64,000 nt of DNA from Fulvivirga ligni (GTDB taxonomy: Bacteria; Bacteroidota; Bacteroidia; Cytophagales; Cyclobacteriaceae), in assembly GCF_021389935.1 (NCBI RefSeq), contig NZ_CP089979.1, positions 5,189,001 to 5,253,000 of the forward strand, written 5' to 3'. Within the stretch, counting starts at the first letter, position 1, and every line of letters begins with the position of its first letter. Below are positions 7,380-15,132 of this stretch, one piece after another. The translations under genes and the position numbers were made by a program. The notes below the pieces were generated by a model. That model worked only from the letters and a program-made list of their open reading frames with translations, was not told the DNA's origin and did not search any database.

Positions 7380-8852
7380 CTATTTGATCGAAGGATGGCC
7401 CGATGCTTTCCCAGTTAATTGGATAAACTCAATCTCTGAATAGTAAGCATTAGTGGATATATTAGTTTCACCTTTTAAAAAGGTAGGGACGATTTTATTT
7501 GCTACGTCTGCATCCCATTGAGCCTGTTCATGTCCAGCATTCTCTACCTGAACGTGTATGGCATTTACAAATCCTTCTATGGTTTCTTCTACTTGTTGTA
7601 CCGGGGTTCTGCAGTCTAGTGTGCCGGTTATAAACAAGGTAGGGATCTCTGATTTAATAGGAATGGAAGGATCAAATGAAAGATCTATAGTAGGCCAGTG
7701 ATCTTTTACGGCTGAAAATGGGAAGTTAACCACATTGCCAAATATACTTTCCTGAGCTTCCTTTTGAATTTCAGACCACCTTGCCTGACTTGAACCGGAT
7801 GCTAGCTGCTGGTTAATACCCTGGCCCGGTAACCCAATTGCGAATGAAATCCTTTTTTGCACAAACCAGGTAAGTAGGGAATAATCACCAGTGTTAATAG
7901 AATAAAGTAGGCGAGGAATCACAGGGATGTCATAATAATCATCAATATCTAATCGTAAAACGAGCGCAAGTCCAAAATCACCTATTTTCAGCTCTATTTC
8001 TTTTTTTGTCAAAGGGTTTTTCACCAGGATTGAGACGGGTTGCTCTTTTAGCTTTTGCATTGTTTCCCTTAACAACTTTTCAAACTCCCCTGCGGTCATA
8101 TTAAGCGTCCCTTCTTTTTCTATCAGATGACCAATCTTTTTTACCTGTGCGTCCAAGTGTTGTGGGAAATTGAAGGCCTGATTAGGAGCATCAGCTCCCA
8201 CCAGAATTGCCTTATCCACTCGATCAGGATACAATTCCATGACTGTCATCCCAATGTGGGTACCAAAACTAAATCCGAAGATGGTATAGGTATCTAGCCC
8301 CAGGGCTGTCATCAAATCATTTACATCTTTAGCATGTTCCTCAATATTATATCCAGTAACATCAACTTTGTCTCTGCTAAATTTCTCTAAAGCAGCTTTA
8401 GCTAACTTTTGGTAATGTTTATTAGCAATTTCTTCAGAAACGAAAAAGTCGGCGGGAAAATCTTCTTGCCAAATGTAGGTGAGCGCCTCATCGCTGGAGC
8501 CCCTTCGATCTAAAAAGATGAGGTCTGCCACTTCTAAAATGTCAATTCTATCGTGCAGATCTTTTGGACTTTCTGCTTCCCAGGTACTCATTCCTCCGCC
8601 TCCTTCCAAATACACTACGGGAGTGGCAGGGTTTTCTGAAAGACTCTTAAGATGGATGTATTTTAATTGAATCTTTCTGCTTGATGGATCTTTTCGGTTT
8701 TCAGAAACTTCCAGATAGCCAACTTCTCCTTCGATCTTAAGACCTTCAGAGGTCTTAAATTTCTTAGATTTCACATTGACTAGTTTACTCTGCCCAAAGC
8801 TGTAGTGAGTCAGAATTAACGTACTTAAAAGTGCGATAAATATCCTTTTCAT
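7380..8852 (-). CDS. Secreted alpha/beta hydrolase of the S33 / proline iminopeptidase group
   Basis: 490 aa from the ATG at 8852 (the longer frame starts at TTG). Residues 1-21 (MKRIFIALLSTLILTHYSFG) are a signal peptide. Fold markers are VYLEGGGG (oxyanion loop), DLIFLDRRGSS, the nucleophile elbow IFGFSFGTHIG (Gly-Phe-Ser-Phe-Gly), acid region LFITGTLDCRTP and catalytic His in VENAGHEQA. This layout is that of TAP-like / S33 peptidases, suggesting a periplasmic exopeptidase or esterase. It follows the AraC-type gene by 72 bp on the same strand, so it may be that regulator's target. Confidence 0.8.
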   Translation of the reverse strand: MKRIFIALLSTLILTHYSFGQSKLVNVKSKKFKTSEGLKIEGEVGYLEVSENRKDPSSRKIQLKYIHLKSLSENPATPVVYLEGGGGMSTWEAESPKDLHDRIDILEVADLIFLDRRGSSDEALTYIWQEDFPADFFVSEEIANKHYQKLAKAALEKFSRDKVDVTGYNIEEHAKDVNDLMTALGLDTYTIFGFSFGTHIGMTVMELYPDRVDKAILVGADAPNQAFNFPQHLDAQVKKIGHLIEKEGTLNMTAGEFEKLLRETMQKLKEQPVSILVKNPLTKKEIELKIGDFGLALVLRLDIDDYYDIPVIPRLLYSINTGDYSLLTWFVQKRISFAIGLPGQGINQQLASGSSQARWSEIQKEAQESIFGNVVNFPFSAVKDHWPTIDLSFDPSIPIKSEIPTLFITGTLDCRTPVQQVEETIEGFVNAIHVQVENAGHEQAQWDADVANKIVPTFLKGETNISTNAYYSEIEFIQLTGKASGHPSIK

Positions 8853-8924
8853 ATTTCCCAAAAGTGTCAGTATACTGGGAAAGAATCAAACCAGAAAGGT
8901 CTCAAATAGCCATATGAAACCCCT

Positions 8925-10031
8925 CTAGGCCTGAGACTTGATAAACTGAGTAGGAGTTATACCTGTTTCCTTCTTGAAAGCACGATAAAAAGAAGCCTTA
9001 GAACGAAAGCCTACCTCTTGCCCTAATCCCATAATGGAGTACTTATGGCTGTCGGGTTGAAGAATGCGTTCTTTAAAAGCCATCACTCGATGCTGATTAA
9101 TGAGATCGTTGAAATTTGTGTGTAGAGATTCGTTAATTAGAATAGACAAACTATTAATTGGCCAATTAAGGTGATTGGCCAACTTGGCAATGGTCAGGCT
9201 TGAATCCTGATAGAGCTTTTCTTCCTTGAGCGCAATTAGGAGGTGATTCTTCCGGTCATCCAGCTCATGTTCTGAAAAACTAAACTTCGCTATGCGAGCA
9301 GCATAAACTTCTATCACTGGAGCGTATTTTAACAAGTACATATACCCCAGAAAGTATATCCATAAACAGACCAGGATTCCCAAAGGCTTATACAGTAGAA
9401 ATGAATTTCCATCTAAATCCTCAATAAAGATTAACCCAATCGGAATGGCCAGGACCAGAAAGCCAATGATCAGGCTCCATGAACCAATCAGGAAGTTGAG
9501 CCATCTTTTGATATTTTGAAACTCTTTCAGCACTCTTTTCGCTTCAACGGATTCTTTATAGATAAAATAGGTGTAAATGCTTAGTTGTGCAGCGCCTAAA
9601 TAAGAAATAGCCAAGGCTATGGACTGTATTGTAAGAATATTTGCATAGGCCCACTCCATATGGCTTCTGATATAAAGAAAGAAGGCAGTGAAGAAAATAC
9701 CATCCAACACAAGTGATGGCAAAAAATGAAATAGGTCTTTTTTTCGAAAAGTTCTCTTTGGATCCTTGATATACATAACATGGAGATATGCCAGGGGACC
9801 ATAAGTCAGACTGAACTCCATCGGAACGGGGAATTTGGCATTGAATGCGCTGATGGACTCTTCCAGAATGAGGTGCAAAAGGGAGAGTGAGAACAAAAAG
9901 ACAAGCGAGCCGAAAAAGAGGTTGCTTTTACCGGCTGGTCTCCGAAAGATGATAATAAATGACAGTACCACCCCCTGAAAAACAGCCATTAAGAAGTAGA
10001 AATTAGAAGAATATAAAGAAGTGTCTATCAC
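8925..10031 (-). CDS. AraC-family regulator with multi-TM N-terminal sensor
   Basis: 368 aa from a GTG at 10031. Residues ~10-240 hold about seven hydrophobic segments (e.g. FLMAVFQGVVLSFIIIF, NLFFGSLVFLFSLSLLHLIL, GILVCLWIYFLGYMYLL). The last ~110 residues are a double helix-turn-helix of the AraC type (LTIAKLANHLNWPINSLSIL; YSIMGLGQEVGFRSKASFYR; AFKKETGITPTQF). This 7TM-AraC architecture is common in Bacteroidota and suggests a membrane-bound one-component sensor. The S33-type hydrolase lies directly downstream. The ligand is unknown. Confidence 0.85.
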   Translation of the reverse strand: MIDTSLYSSNFYFLMAVFQGVVLSFIIIFRRPAGKSNLFFGSLVFLFSLSLLHLILEESISAFNAKFPVPMEFSLTYGPLAYLHVMYIKDPKRTFRKKDLFHFLPSLVLDGIFFTAFFLYIRSHMEWAYANILTIQSIALAISYLGAAQLSIYTYFIYKESVEAKRVLKEFQNIKRWLNFLIGSWSLIIGFLVLAIPIGLIFIEDLDGNSFLLYKPLGILVCLWIYFLGYMYLLKYAPVIEVYAARIAKFSFSEHELDDRKNHLLIALKEEKLYQDSSLTIAKLANHLNWPINSLSILINESLHTNFNDLINQHRVMAFKERILQPDSHKYSIMGLGQEVGFRSKASFYRAFKKETGITPTQFIKSQA

Positions 10032-10071
10032 CAGCTTGAAGGGAATGATTGTGTAATTTTGGTTAGTGCTT

Positions 10072-10168
10072 CATGACGGTTGGGCTATTCCACACCGAAA
10101 TCAAGCTGGTCATATGTTTTACTTTTGTTTTTTTGTACTGTCTCCATGCGGAATTATAGCCGTTATTA
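10072..10168 (-). repeat. Degenerate attC-like site
   Basis: About 97 bp at the 3' end of the 114-aa cassette gene. The right arm CATGCGGAATTATAGCC with core GTTATTA (10162-10168, overlapping the stop) partly pairs with GGTTGGGCTATTCCACACC on the left. It lies between the AraC regulator and the second cassette block, and probably marks that block's left boundary. Confidence 0.4.
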
Positions 10169-10510
10169 GACACTGGCATTATTCCATTTATTTGCTCTTT
10201 CATAAATCCTATTTCCTAATTCAATTCCGTCCAGTCCGACAAAATCGTCCCAAGCTGAAGTCGGTGCAAACCACATACAGATATGTTCAAAATCAGGAAC
10301 ATTTTGATATTTCAAGTCGTTTAATTCCTCAACAAACTCTCTATGAAATTCCTCTACATCTGCAAAAATTCCAGAATATCCTCCGCTCAATTCAGATAAT
10401 ATCTTTTCCGCTTTGTCAAGGTCATCAAACAATTCATAGAGTTCAAGCTTTTTCCAAGTTTCAACTTTAGAAGGTTCCTTTTTTCTATTTTTAAAAATCC
10501 CTTTGAACAT
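10166..10510 (-). CDS. Small acidic cytoplasmic protein (cassette gene)
   Basis: 114 aa with no signal peptide or membrane segment. It begins with a basic stretch (MFKGIFKNRKKEPSK), then acidic helices (LYELFDDLDKAEKILSEL, DVEEFHREFVEELNDLKY) and a C-terminal DFEHICMWFAPTSAWDDFVG segment. I do not recognise the family; a small helical immunity-like protein would look similar, but nothing supports that directly. The start ATG lies 15 bp from the core GACTAAC, and the stop overlaps the degenerate core GTTATTA. Confidence 0.6.
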   Translation of the reverse strand: MFKGIFKNRKKEPSKVETWKKLELYELFDDLDKAEKILSELSGGYSGIFADVEEFHREFVEELNDLKYQNVPDFEHICMWFAPTSAWDDFVGLDGIELGNRIYERANKWNNASV

Positions 10511-10524
10511 ATTTTTTTGCTTGT

Positions 10525-10641
10525 GACTAACGCCTAGCTAAAATGAGTATGCGCCCCAGTTGCTAGAAGCAGAAAAGATTCTTGTGTGCAATGTCATGTC
10601 AAAATGCTCAGTTCGCGTATTCATTTTAGTGTTTGTTAGAC
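10525..10641 (-). repeat. attC-like recombination site (type A)
   Basis: 117 bp from GACTAAC (10525-10531) to GTTAGAC (10635-10641, a perfect GTTRRRY). The arms GCTAAAATGAGTATGCG and CGCGTATTCATTTTAG pair. The interior start (CCCCAGTTGCTAGAAG) is shared with the site at 1683-1800. The right core directly abuts the stop of the HEPN gene, and its extended sequence GTTAGACTTA is repeated inverted before that gene's start. Confidence 0.8.
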
Positions 10642-11979
10642 TTATTTCTTTTTAGGTTCAGTTTTGGCTTCTTTACCTTTTTTCTTCTTAATCTGATCTA
10701 ATAACCCAATGAATGCTTTTTCAGGTAATTCTCTTATCACAAATTCCTCTTTGAATAATTCTTTAAATGTGTCTTTGAAAATCTTATTTTCTCTAAATTT
10801 CTGAAAGAGAGGCCACTCTTGATAGGCATCCTTATCTAATCTTTCATCATTCGAACCTATCTTTAACATCATTTGTCGAGCTTGGTCATAATCCTCTTTT
10901 AGAACAGCAACAGCCAACTTAAACTCATTTCCAATAGACCAGTCTTCCTTGTTAAGAATTTTAAGACACCCTTTGTTGTCTCCATCCAAGTAATACGAAA
11001 GAGCTCTATTTATCATTAACATTTTACGTGTTTCTTCACTTCCCCGCTTTGGAACTACCTCAGTGGCAAAATGTAAGAGCTCTTTTGCCAAGTCGAAATA
11101 GCCCGTTACAATCAAGTCGTAACAAATGCTATTGATATTCAAATTGGCTTCTTCTATTTTCTCTGGTAGAAATTTTCTCCAAAGTACTTGGCCTAATTTC
11201 ACCCCAACTTCAAAGATTGCATGGTATGCTTTCTCAAAATACAGAGGGTCAACATCCAATTGATCGTTAATATTAATACCAGTTATCTCAGGTACGTTAT
11301 GTTTTTTGCAAACATCTAAATATTGCCTTGACACTAAACCATTGCAATGGACGAATAGATTTCGTCTTTCAGTAACCTCTATGAAAGTGGGAAGAACTGG
11401 AAGTTGGGAAGTTAGGGTGAAGTCCTTGTCAGTTAACTTAGTGATTCTTTTTTCTAAAGTTTTCAGTTGCTCATAATGACTATTCCTCAAAAGTGTTTCA
11501 ATTTCTTTCTCAACGACATGGTCCTTTAATTCCTCTATATCTTCAAATTTTAGAATTTCTGAAAATGACATTTCTCTTTCTAGAGAAAATATCAATTCAC
11601 GAGTTGTTTGAAATAAGCTACGGTAAATTTCACCTAAGTATGCATCATATTGGCTAACAAGTGAAACCACGAATGTCCTCGGTAATATGTTAAAGGCTGC
11701 TTCTGAGCTTTTGAGTTCTCGAGTTAAACGATTGAATTCGTTAAAGTCATCTAATGGAATCTTGAAGGACTTATCATCATTATCTTTTGTTTTGCTCTCA
11801 AAAAATTTATCCAACTTTTTACCATTCGACTGGTACTTGATTTGAATCAATCCAATAGTTAAAGGAAGGGATTCAGCTAATGCATCAATTTCCAAAATGA
11901 AATTGTCGATTGCCGACTCAAAGAGTTCATAATCTTCGATTTGATTCAATTCATTAGTTTCCTCTATTTCTTCGTCCAT
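10642..11979 (-). CDS. HEPN-domain protein, possible RNase toxin (cassette gene)
   Basis: 445 aa, cytoplasmic. The segment LPVLPTFIEVTERRNLFVHC carries the Rx4H motif (Arg206-Asn207 to His211), the catalytic signature of HEPN ribonucleases. The helix before it (FVVSLVSQYDAYLGEIYRSL) fits the MAE_28990/RiboL-PSP-type HEPN subgroup. Residues ~270-400 look like helical repeats (TPR-like), and the C-terminus is a lysine-rich tail. HEPN proteins often serve in abortive infection and toxin systems; that role here is inferred. No antitoxin gene shares the cassette. The ends TAAGTCTAAC (11989-11998) and GTTAGACTTA (10635-10644) are perfect 10-bp inverted copies. Confidence 0.65.
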   Translation of the reverse strand: MDEEIEETNELNQIEDYELFESAIDNFILEIDALAESLPLTIGLIQIKYQSNGKKLDKFFESKTKDNDDKSFKIPLDDFNEFNRLTRELKSSEAAFNILPRTFVVSLVSQYDAYLGEIYRSLFQTTRELIFSLEREMSFSEILKFEDIEELKDHVVEKEIETLLRNSHYEQLKTLEKRITKLTDKDFTLTSQLPVLPTFIEVTERRNLFVHCNGLVSRQYLDVCKKHNVPEITGININDQLDVDPLYFEKAYHAIFEVGVKLGQVLWRKFLPEKIEEANLNINSICYDLIVTGYFDLAKELLHFATEVVPKRGSEETRKMLMINRALSYYLDGDNKGCLKILNKEDWSIGNEFKLAVAVLKEDYDQARQMMLKIGSNDERLDKDAYQEWPLFQKFRENKIFKDTFKELFKEEFVIRELPEKAFIGLLDQIKKKKGKEAKTEPKKK

Positions 11980-11991
11980 TTAACTAATTAA

Positions 11992-12480
11992 GTCTAACAT
12001 CCGTGTAAGGGAAACAAAACATTCCCTTATTTCTTTTATATCAACCTGCCAAATCATACACAATGCCCAAAAAGTTGATCTATTAAATTTTCAACAAAAT
12101 ACTAAGGTTTACAATTAAAAAGTAACATAACAATAAAATTATATATACAAAAATTATAATAAGTCATTGAAATTAATTTTGGGAGATAGGAGTATTATTC
12201 ACATAATATGCGAATATCTCATTCTGAGCGAATGCTCATATACATTGTAGTCTTAGGATGTTTGGCTCGATACGCGGGTTATTGCGACAGTTATTGGATG
12301 TAGTTCATTGATAACAAAATGGAGGTTAGTAGACAGAGTGATACGAGCCAGAGGCTCGCACCAGCGACGGTCATAACGGTGTAGTTCATTGATAAAAAAT
12401 GGATGGTTGGCAAACAGAGTGATACGAGCCAGAAGCTCGCACCAGCGATGGTTAAAGCAATAAAGTGATATGTATTTCAT
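11992..12480 (-). repeat. Long composite repeat (copy LR-c) with an internal duplication
   Basis: Starts at GTCTAAC (11992-11998) with the same opening hairpin and AT-rich body as LR-a and LR-b. It then carries two successive copies of a ~77-bp unit (GTAGTTCATTGATAA ... GTGATACGAGCCAGAGGCTC ... CACCAGCGA), at ~12300-12370 and ~12381-12450. The terminal GTTCGTAGTC palindrome is missing. A minus-strand frame through it (12253-12528) is a by-product of the repeat. Confidence 0.75.
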
Positions 12481-12524
12481 TTTTTTAGTTTGAAATATTT
12501 TCCTTCGACGTAAGTAAAGACAAC

Positions 12525-12749
12525 TCATTGTCTATTCAACTTATCGTACTCTCGAGCTTTTCTCTCTACATCTGAAATTTCATTATCCAAAACACCATTA
12601 TGAAGATTTGCTTTATAAATTTGATTGGCAATATATTCCATATAATTCTCAATATTCTTATTAGATCTAGCAATAGAGAGAATGGACCAAATTAGAACAA
12701 TGCTAATAATAAAGGATACAGCAGCAGCAGTTAATGTAATTAATTCCAT
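12525..12749 (-). CDS. Small single-TM protein
   Basis: 74 aa. Residues 5-27 (TLTAAAVSFIISIVLIWSIL) are one membrane helix, followed by a charged, probably helical cytosolic tail (NKNIENYMEYIANQIYKANL, then a KAREYDKL end). The layout is typical of small membrane anchors with a coiled-coil tail. No family is assigned. It sits between LR-c and a chromosomal hydrolase; no clear cassette core was found, so it may or may not be cassette cargo. Confidence 0.55.
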   Translation of the reverse strand: MELITLTAAAVSFIISIVLIWSILSIARSNKNIENYMEYIANQIYKANLHNGVLDNEISDVERKAREYDKLNRQ

Positions 12750-12813
12750 AAAAATTTTAATTTAGTTCAATAGTTAATATAACTAAATTGATCTAAAACC
12801 CCACCTTTATTAT

Positions 12814-14205
12814 TCACATCACTCCAATCACCCAGTCTCCAATCACATCCAATGCCTCCGGCGCAAAAGTCTGCTCTATTTGAGGATACTCAGATACACT
12901 GCCGGTTTCACAATGCTGGAAAAGGTGGTTGAGTCCATCCATTAGTATTACTTGTTGATTTTTAGATTTGCTGGCCTTAAGGGCTTTGTGCACTGGTTCT
13001 AAATGATATTTTGGAGGCACCTGGGTGTCCTTACTTCCATAAAGGGCCAGAGCCGGGACCTTTAGCTTTTCAATTTCATCGGCAGGGTTGTAATTATAGA
13101 AATACCTTACCCACGGCGTGGTTCTGGTGGCTACCAGGTTTTGGATAAATTCTTCTTTATCTACGGTTGACGGCAGCAGTGAAGCCAGCAAGGCAGAGTT
13201 ATTGTAAAACTCAGTCAGCTCCTTTATCACCTCAGCTACTTCCTTATCGGCAGCGGCGATGTCAATGGCCTTTTTTATATAATCTTCATACTGCTGCTCA
13301 TCAGCCACCGGGAAGTTTCTAAAATCTACCGCCTGCTGTAGAGACACTTGCCTGCCAGAGGTGCCCGTACCAGCCAGCATTACTATAAAGGCTACCTCCT
13401 TACATTGATTGGCCACCATGGGCGCAATGATCGCTCCTTCACTATGGCCTATCAGGCCTATATTCTTATGGTCAATATCCTGTCTGGACATGAGATAATC
13501 CACGGCGCTTTTCACATCTGAGGCAAAGTCGGCCGTGGTGCTCGCCGCAAAGTTACCGGTAGACTCGCCAAAGCCTCTGTCATCATATCTGAGCACGGCT
13601 ATTCCTCTCCTGGTGAGATAGTCTGCCAATATCAAAAAAGGCTTATGAGTAGCAAAAGACTCATCTCTGTCTTGTGGTCCACTGCCTGAGATGAGTATTA
13701 CCGCCGGCGCCTTTTTATTGGGACCAGCTGGCAAAGTTAGTGTGCCGGCCAGTTTCACACCTGCCTTCTTATTCTCAAACAATATGTTTTCTTCCTGATA
13801 TGGATATGGCTTTACAGGTTCTTGCGGTCGGGTGAGCTGTGCCTCTTTGAGTTCCTCACGGGTGAGCGTTAATGGAACGGAGTTTACGCCTTCCTGAAAA
13901 ACCCCTTCAATCTTCTGAGTACTAGCGCTCCACGTGCCTGTGTATTTAAAACCAACATTAGAGGCATCGATAACCAGCTTTTCACCTTCCAGCGTGGTGG
14001 AACTTGTCAAAACACCTTTTACACCCTGGCTGGGAATGGCTATTTCAGTACTAAAAGTATTATCGCCTTTGGTTATGTTAAATATAAACAACAGCGTTCG
14101 TCCTTTCTGTACTTCAAGCTGGCCATTCCAGGTGCCAGTTATGTCCTGGGCTATTGCTATAGTGGTGATTATTAAAAAGCTTAAAAGTGCCATTATCTTT
14201 TTCAT
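12814..14205 (-). CDS. Secreted alpha/beta hydrolase with N-terminal beta-domain
   Basis: 463 aa with a signal peptide (MKKIMALLSFLIITTIAIAQ). Residues ~20-120 form a small beta-rich domain opening ITGTWNGQLEVQKG, common in Bacteroidota secreted hydrolases. The catalytic domain shows VILISGSGPQDRDES, LRYDDRGFGEST, nucleophile GLIGHSEGAI, acid LYGSKDTQVPP and His in DGLNHLFQ. A complete triad suggests an active periplasmic esterase or peptidase. It stands alone, with 63 bp to the small TM gene downstream and 239 bp upstream. Confidence 0.85.
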   Translation of the reverse strand: MKKIMALLSFLIITTIAIAQDITGTWNGQLEVQKGRTLLFIFNITKGDNTFSTEIAIPSQGVKGVLTSSTTLEGEKLVIDASNVGFKYTGTWSASTQKIEGVFQEGVNSVPLTLTREELKEAQLTRPQEPVKPYPYQEENILFENKKAGVKLAGTLTLPAGPNKKAPAVILISGSGPQDRDESFATHKPFLILADYLTRRGIAVLRYDDRGFGESTGNFAASTTADFASDVKSAVDYLMSRQDIDHKNIGLIGHSEGAIIAPMVANQCKEVAFIVMLAGTGTSGRQVSLQQAVDFRNFPVADEQQYEDYIKKAIDIAAADKEVAEVIKELTEFYNNSALLASLLPSTVDKEEFIQNLVATRTTPWVRYFYNYNPADEIEKLKVPALALYGSKDTQVPPKYHLEPVHKALKASKSKNQQVILMDGLNHLFQHCETGSVSEYPQIEQTFAPEALDVIGDWVIGVM

Positions 14206-14444
14206 ATGTTCTTTTTTAAGGGCATAGCTATCCTGTTACTGATAGTTTCAGCCGCTGTTAAAATCTTATTTTACATGATGATATCTACAGAAAGCTTCTT
14301 CTGTAAAATGATAATGCTGTGGGTACCTGGCTCAGCTTATGTTTGAAATGTAATGAGAAATAAACTTCTCCATCCAAACTCAAAGTATTAGTAAAGGGAA
14401 GGATTAAAAAATCACAGAAAAGCGAAAAAATTTTTCAATTTGCT

Positions 14445-14879
14445 CTAAGTGAGGATTTTAGGAAGTTTATAAGACGGACCTTCAACGGTGGCCTGATCAC
14501 CATACATTTTTACTTCGTAGTAAGTTAAGTCTGACTGCCTGAACCAACTCCTGGAGGTTTCTGCCACTTCATAAATGATCAAATGAGAAGTTTCATAAAT
14601 GATTACTGCCTCAAACTGATCAAAATACAACTTTACCCATTTCTGAAAATCATCCGTATGCTGAATTTGGCTAAATGAATACTTCACTCTATTCTGCTGA
14701 AAAGCTCCTCCCAAACCAAGAAAGATCGCCATACTCAAATCGAAGTTACTGTATTTGATCGCATGAAAGTCAAAGTCTGCTCTTATGAATTGAATCACAT
14801 GTGTTATCAGCAGAACAATGACCACCTCGACCATAAAATACTTAGCCTTAATCCAAATTGTATGATTTCTTACTTTCAT
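14445..14879 (-). CDS. Two-TM membrane protein, function unknown
   Basis: 144 aa. Segments FMVEVVIVLLITHVIQFI (~15-32) and a weaker FDLSMAIFLGLGGAF (~46-60) are hydrophobic. The C-terminal half is soluble (HTDDFQKWVKLYFDQFEAVI, YYEVKMYGDQATV). No family recognised. It is divergent from the permease gene at 15133, sharing a ~250-bp intergenic region. Confidence 0.6.
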   Translation of the reverse strand: MKVRNHTIWIKAKYFMVEVVIVLLITHVIQFIRADFDFHAIKYSNFDLSMAIFLGLGGAFQQNRVKYSFSQIQHTDDFQKWVKLYFDQFEAVIIYETSHLIIYEVAETSRSWFRQSDLTYYEVKMYGDQATVEGPSYKLPKILT

Positions 14880-15132
14880 TTATTCAATAAACGGATGTGA
14901 ATTAACTTATTTATTATCCTCAATAATGAGTCAATATAATAAAAATGATGAAGGTACTACAGTTTCATCAAATTAGACCACACATTTGTCCGATTTTGAT
15001 CAGTGGTGTTTGCCAGTGGGCGATCGATTTCAGACACTCAACGCACCAATTCCACACAACCAACTGATTATCAATATATTAAAACAATGGCACACATATT
15101 GGCAAAGGCTTTTGAAACAGATACAAATCCTT

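Noticed and set aside
10066-10470. Plus-strand 134-codon frame
   Set aside because: It lies antisense to the 114-aa cassette gene and over the attC-like site; its composition is not protein-like.
12253-12528. Minus-strand 91-codon frame
   Set aside because: It is a translation of the duplicated repeat unit and repeats itself for that reason.
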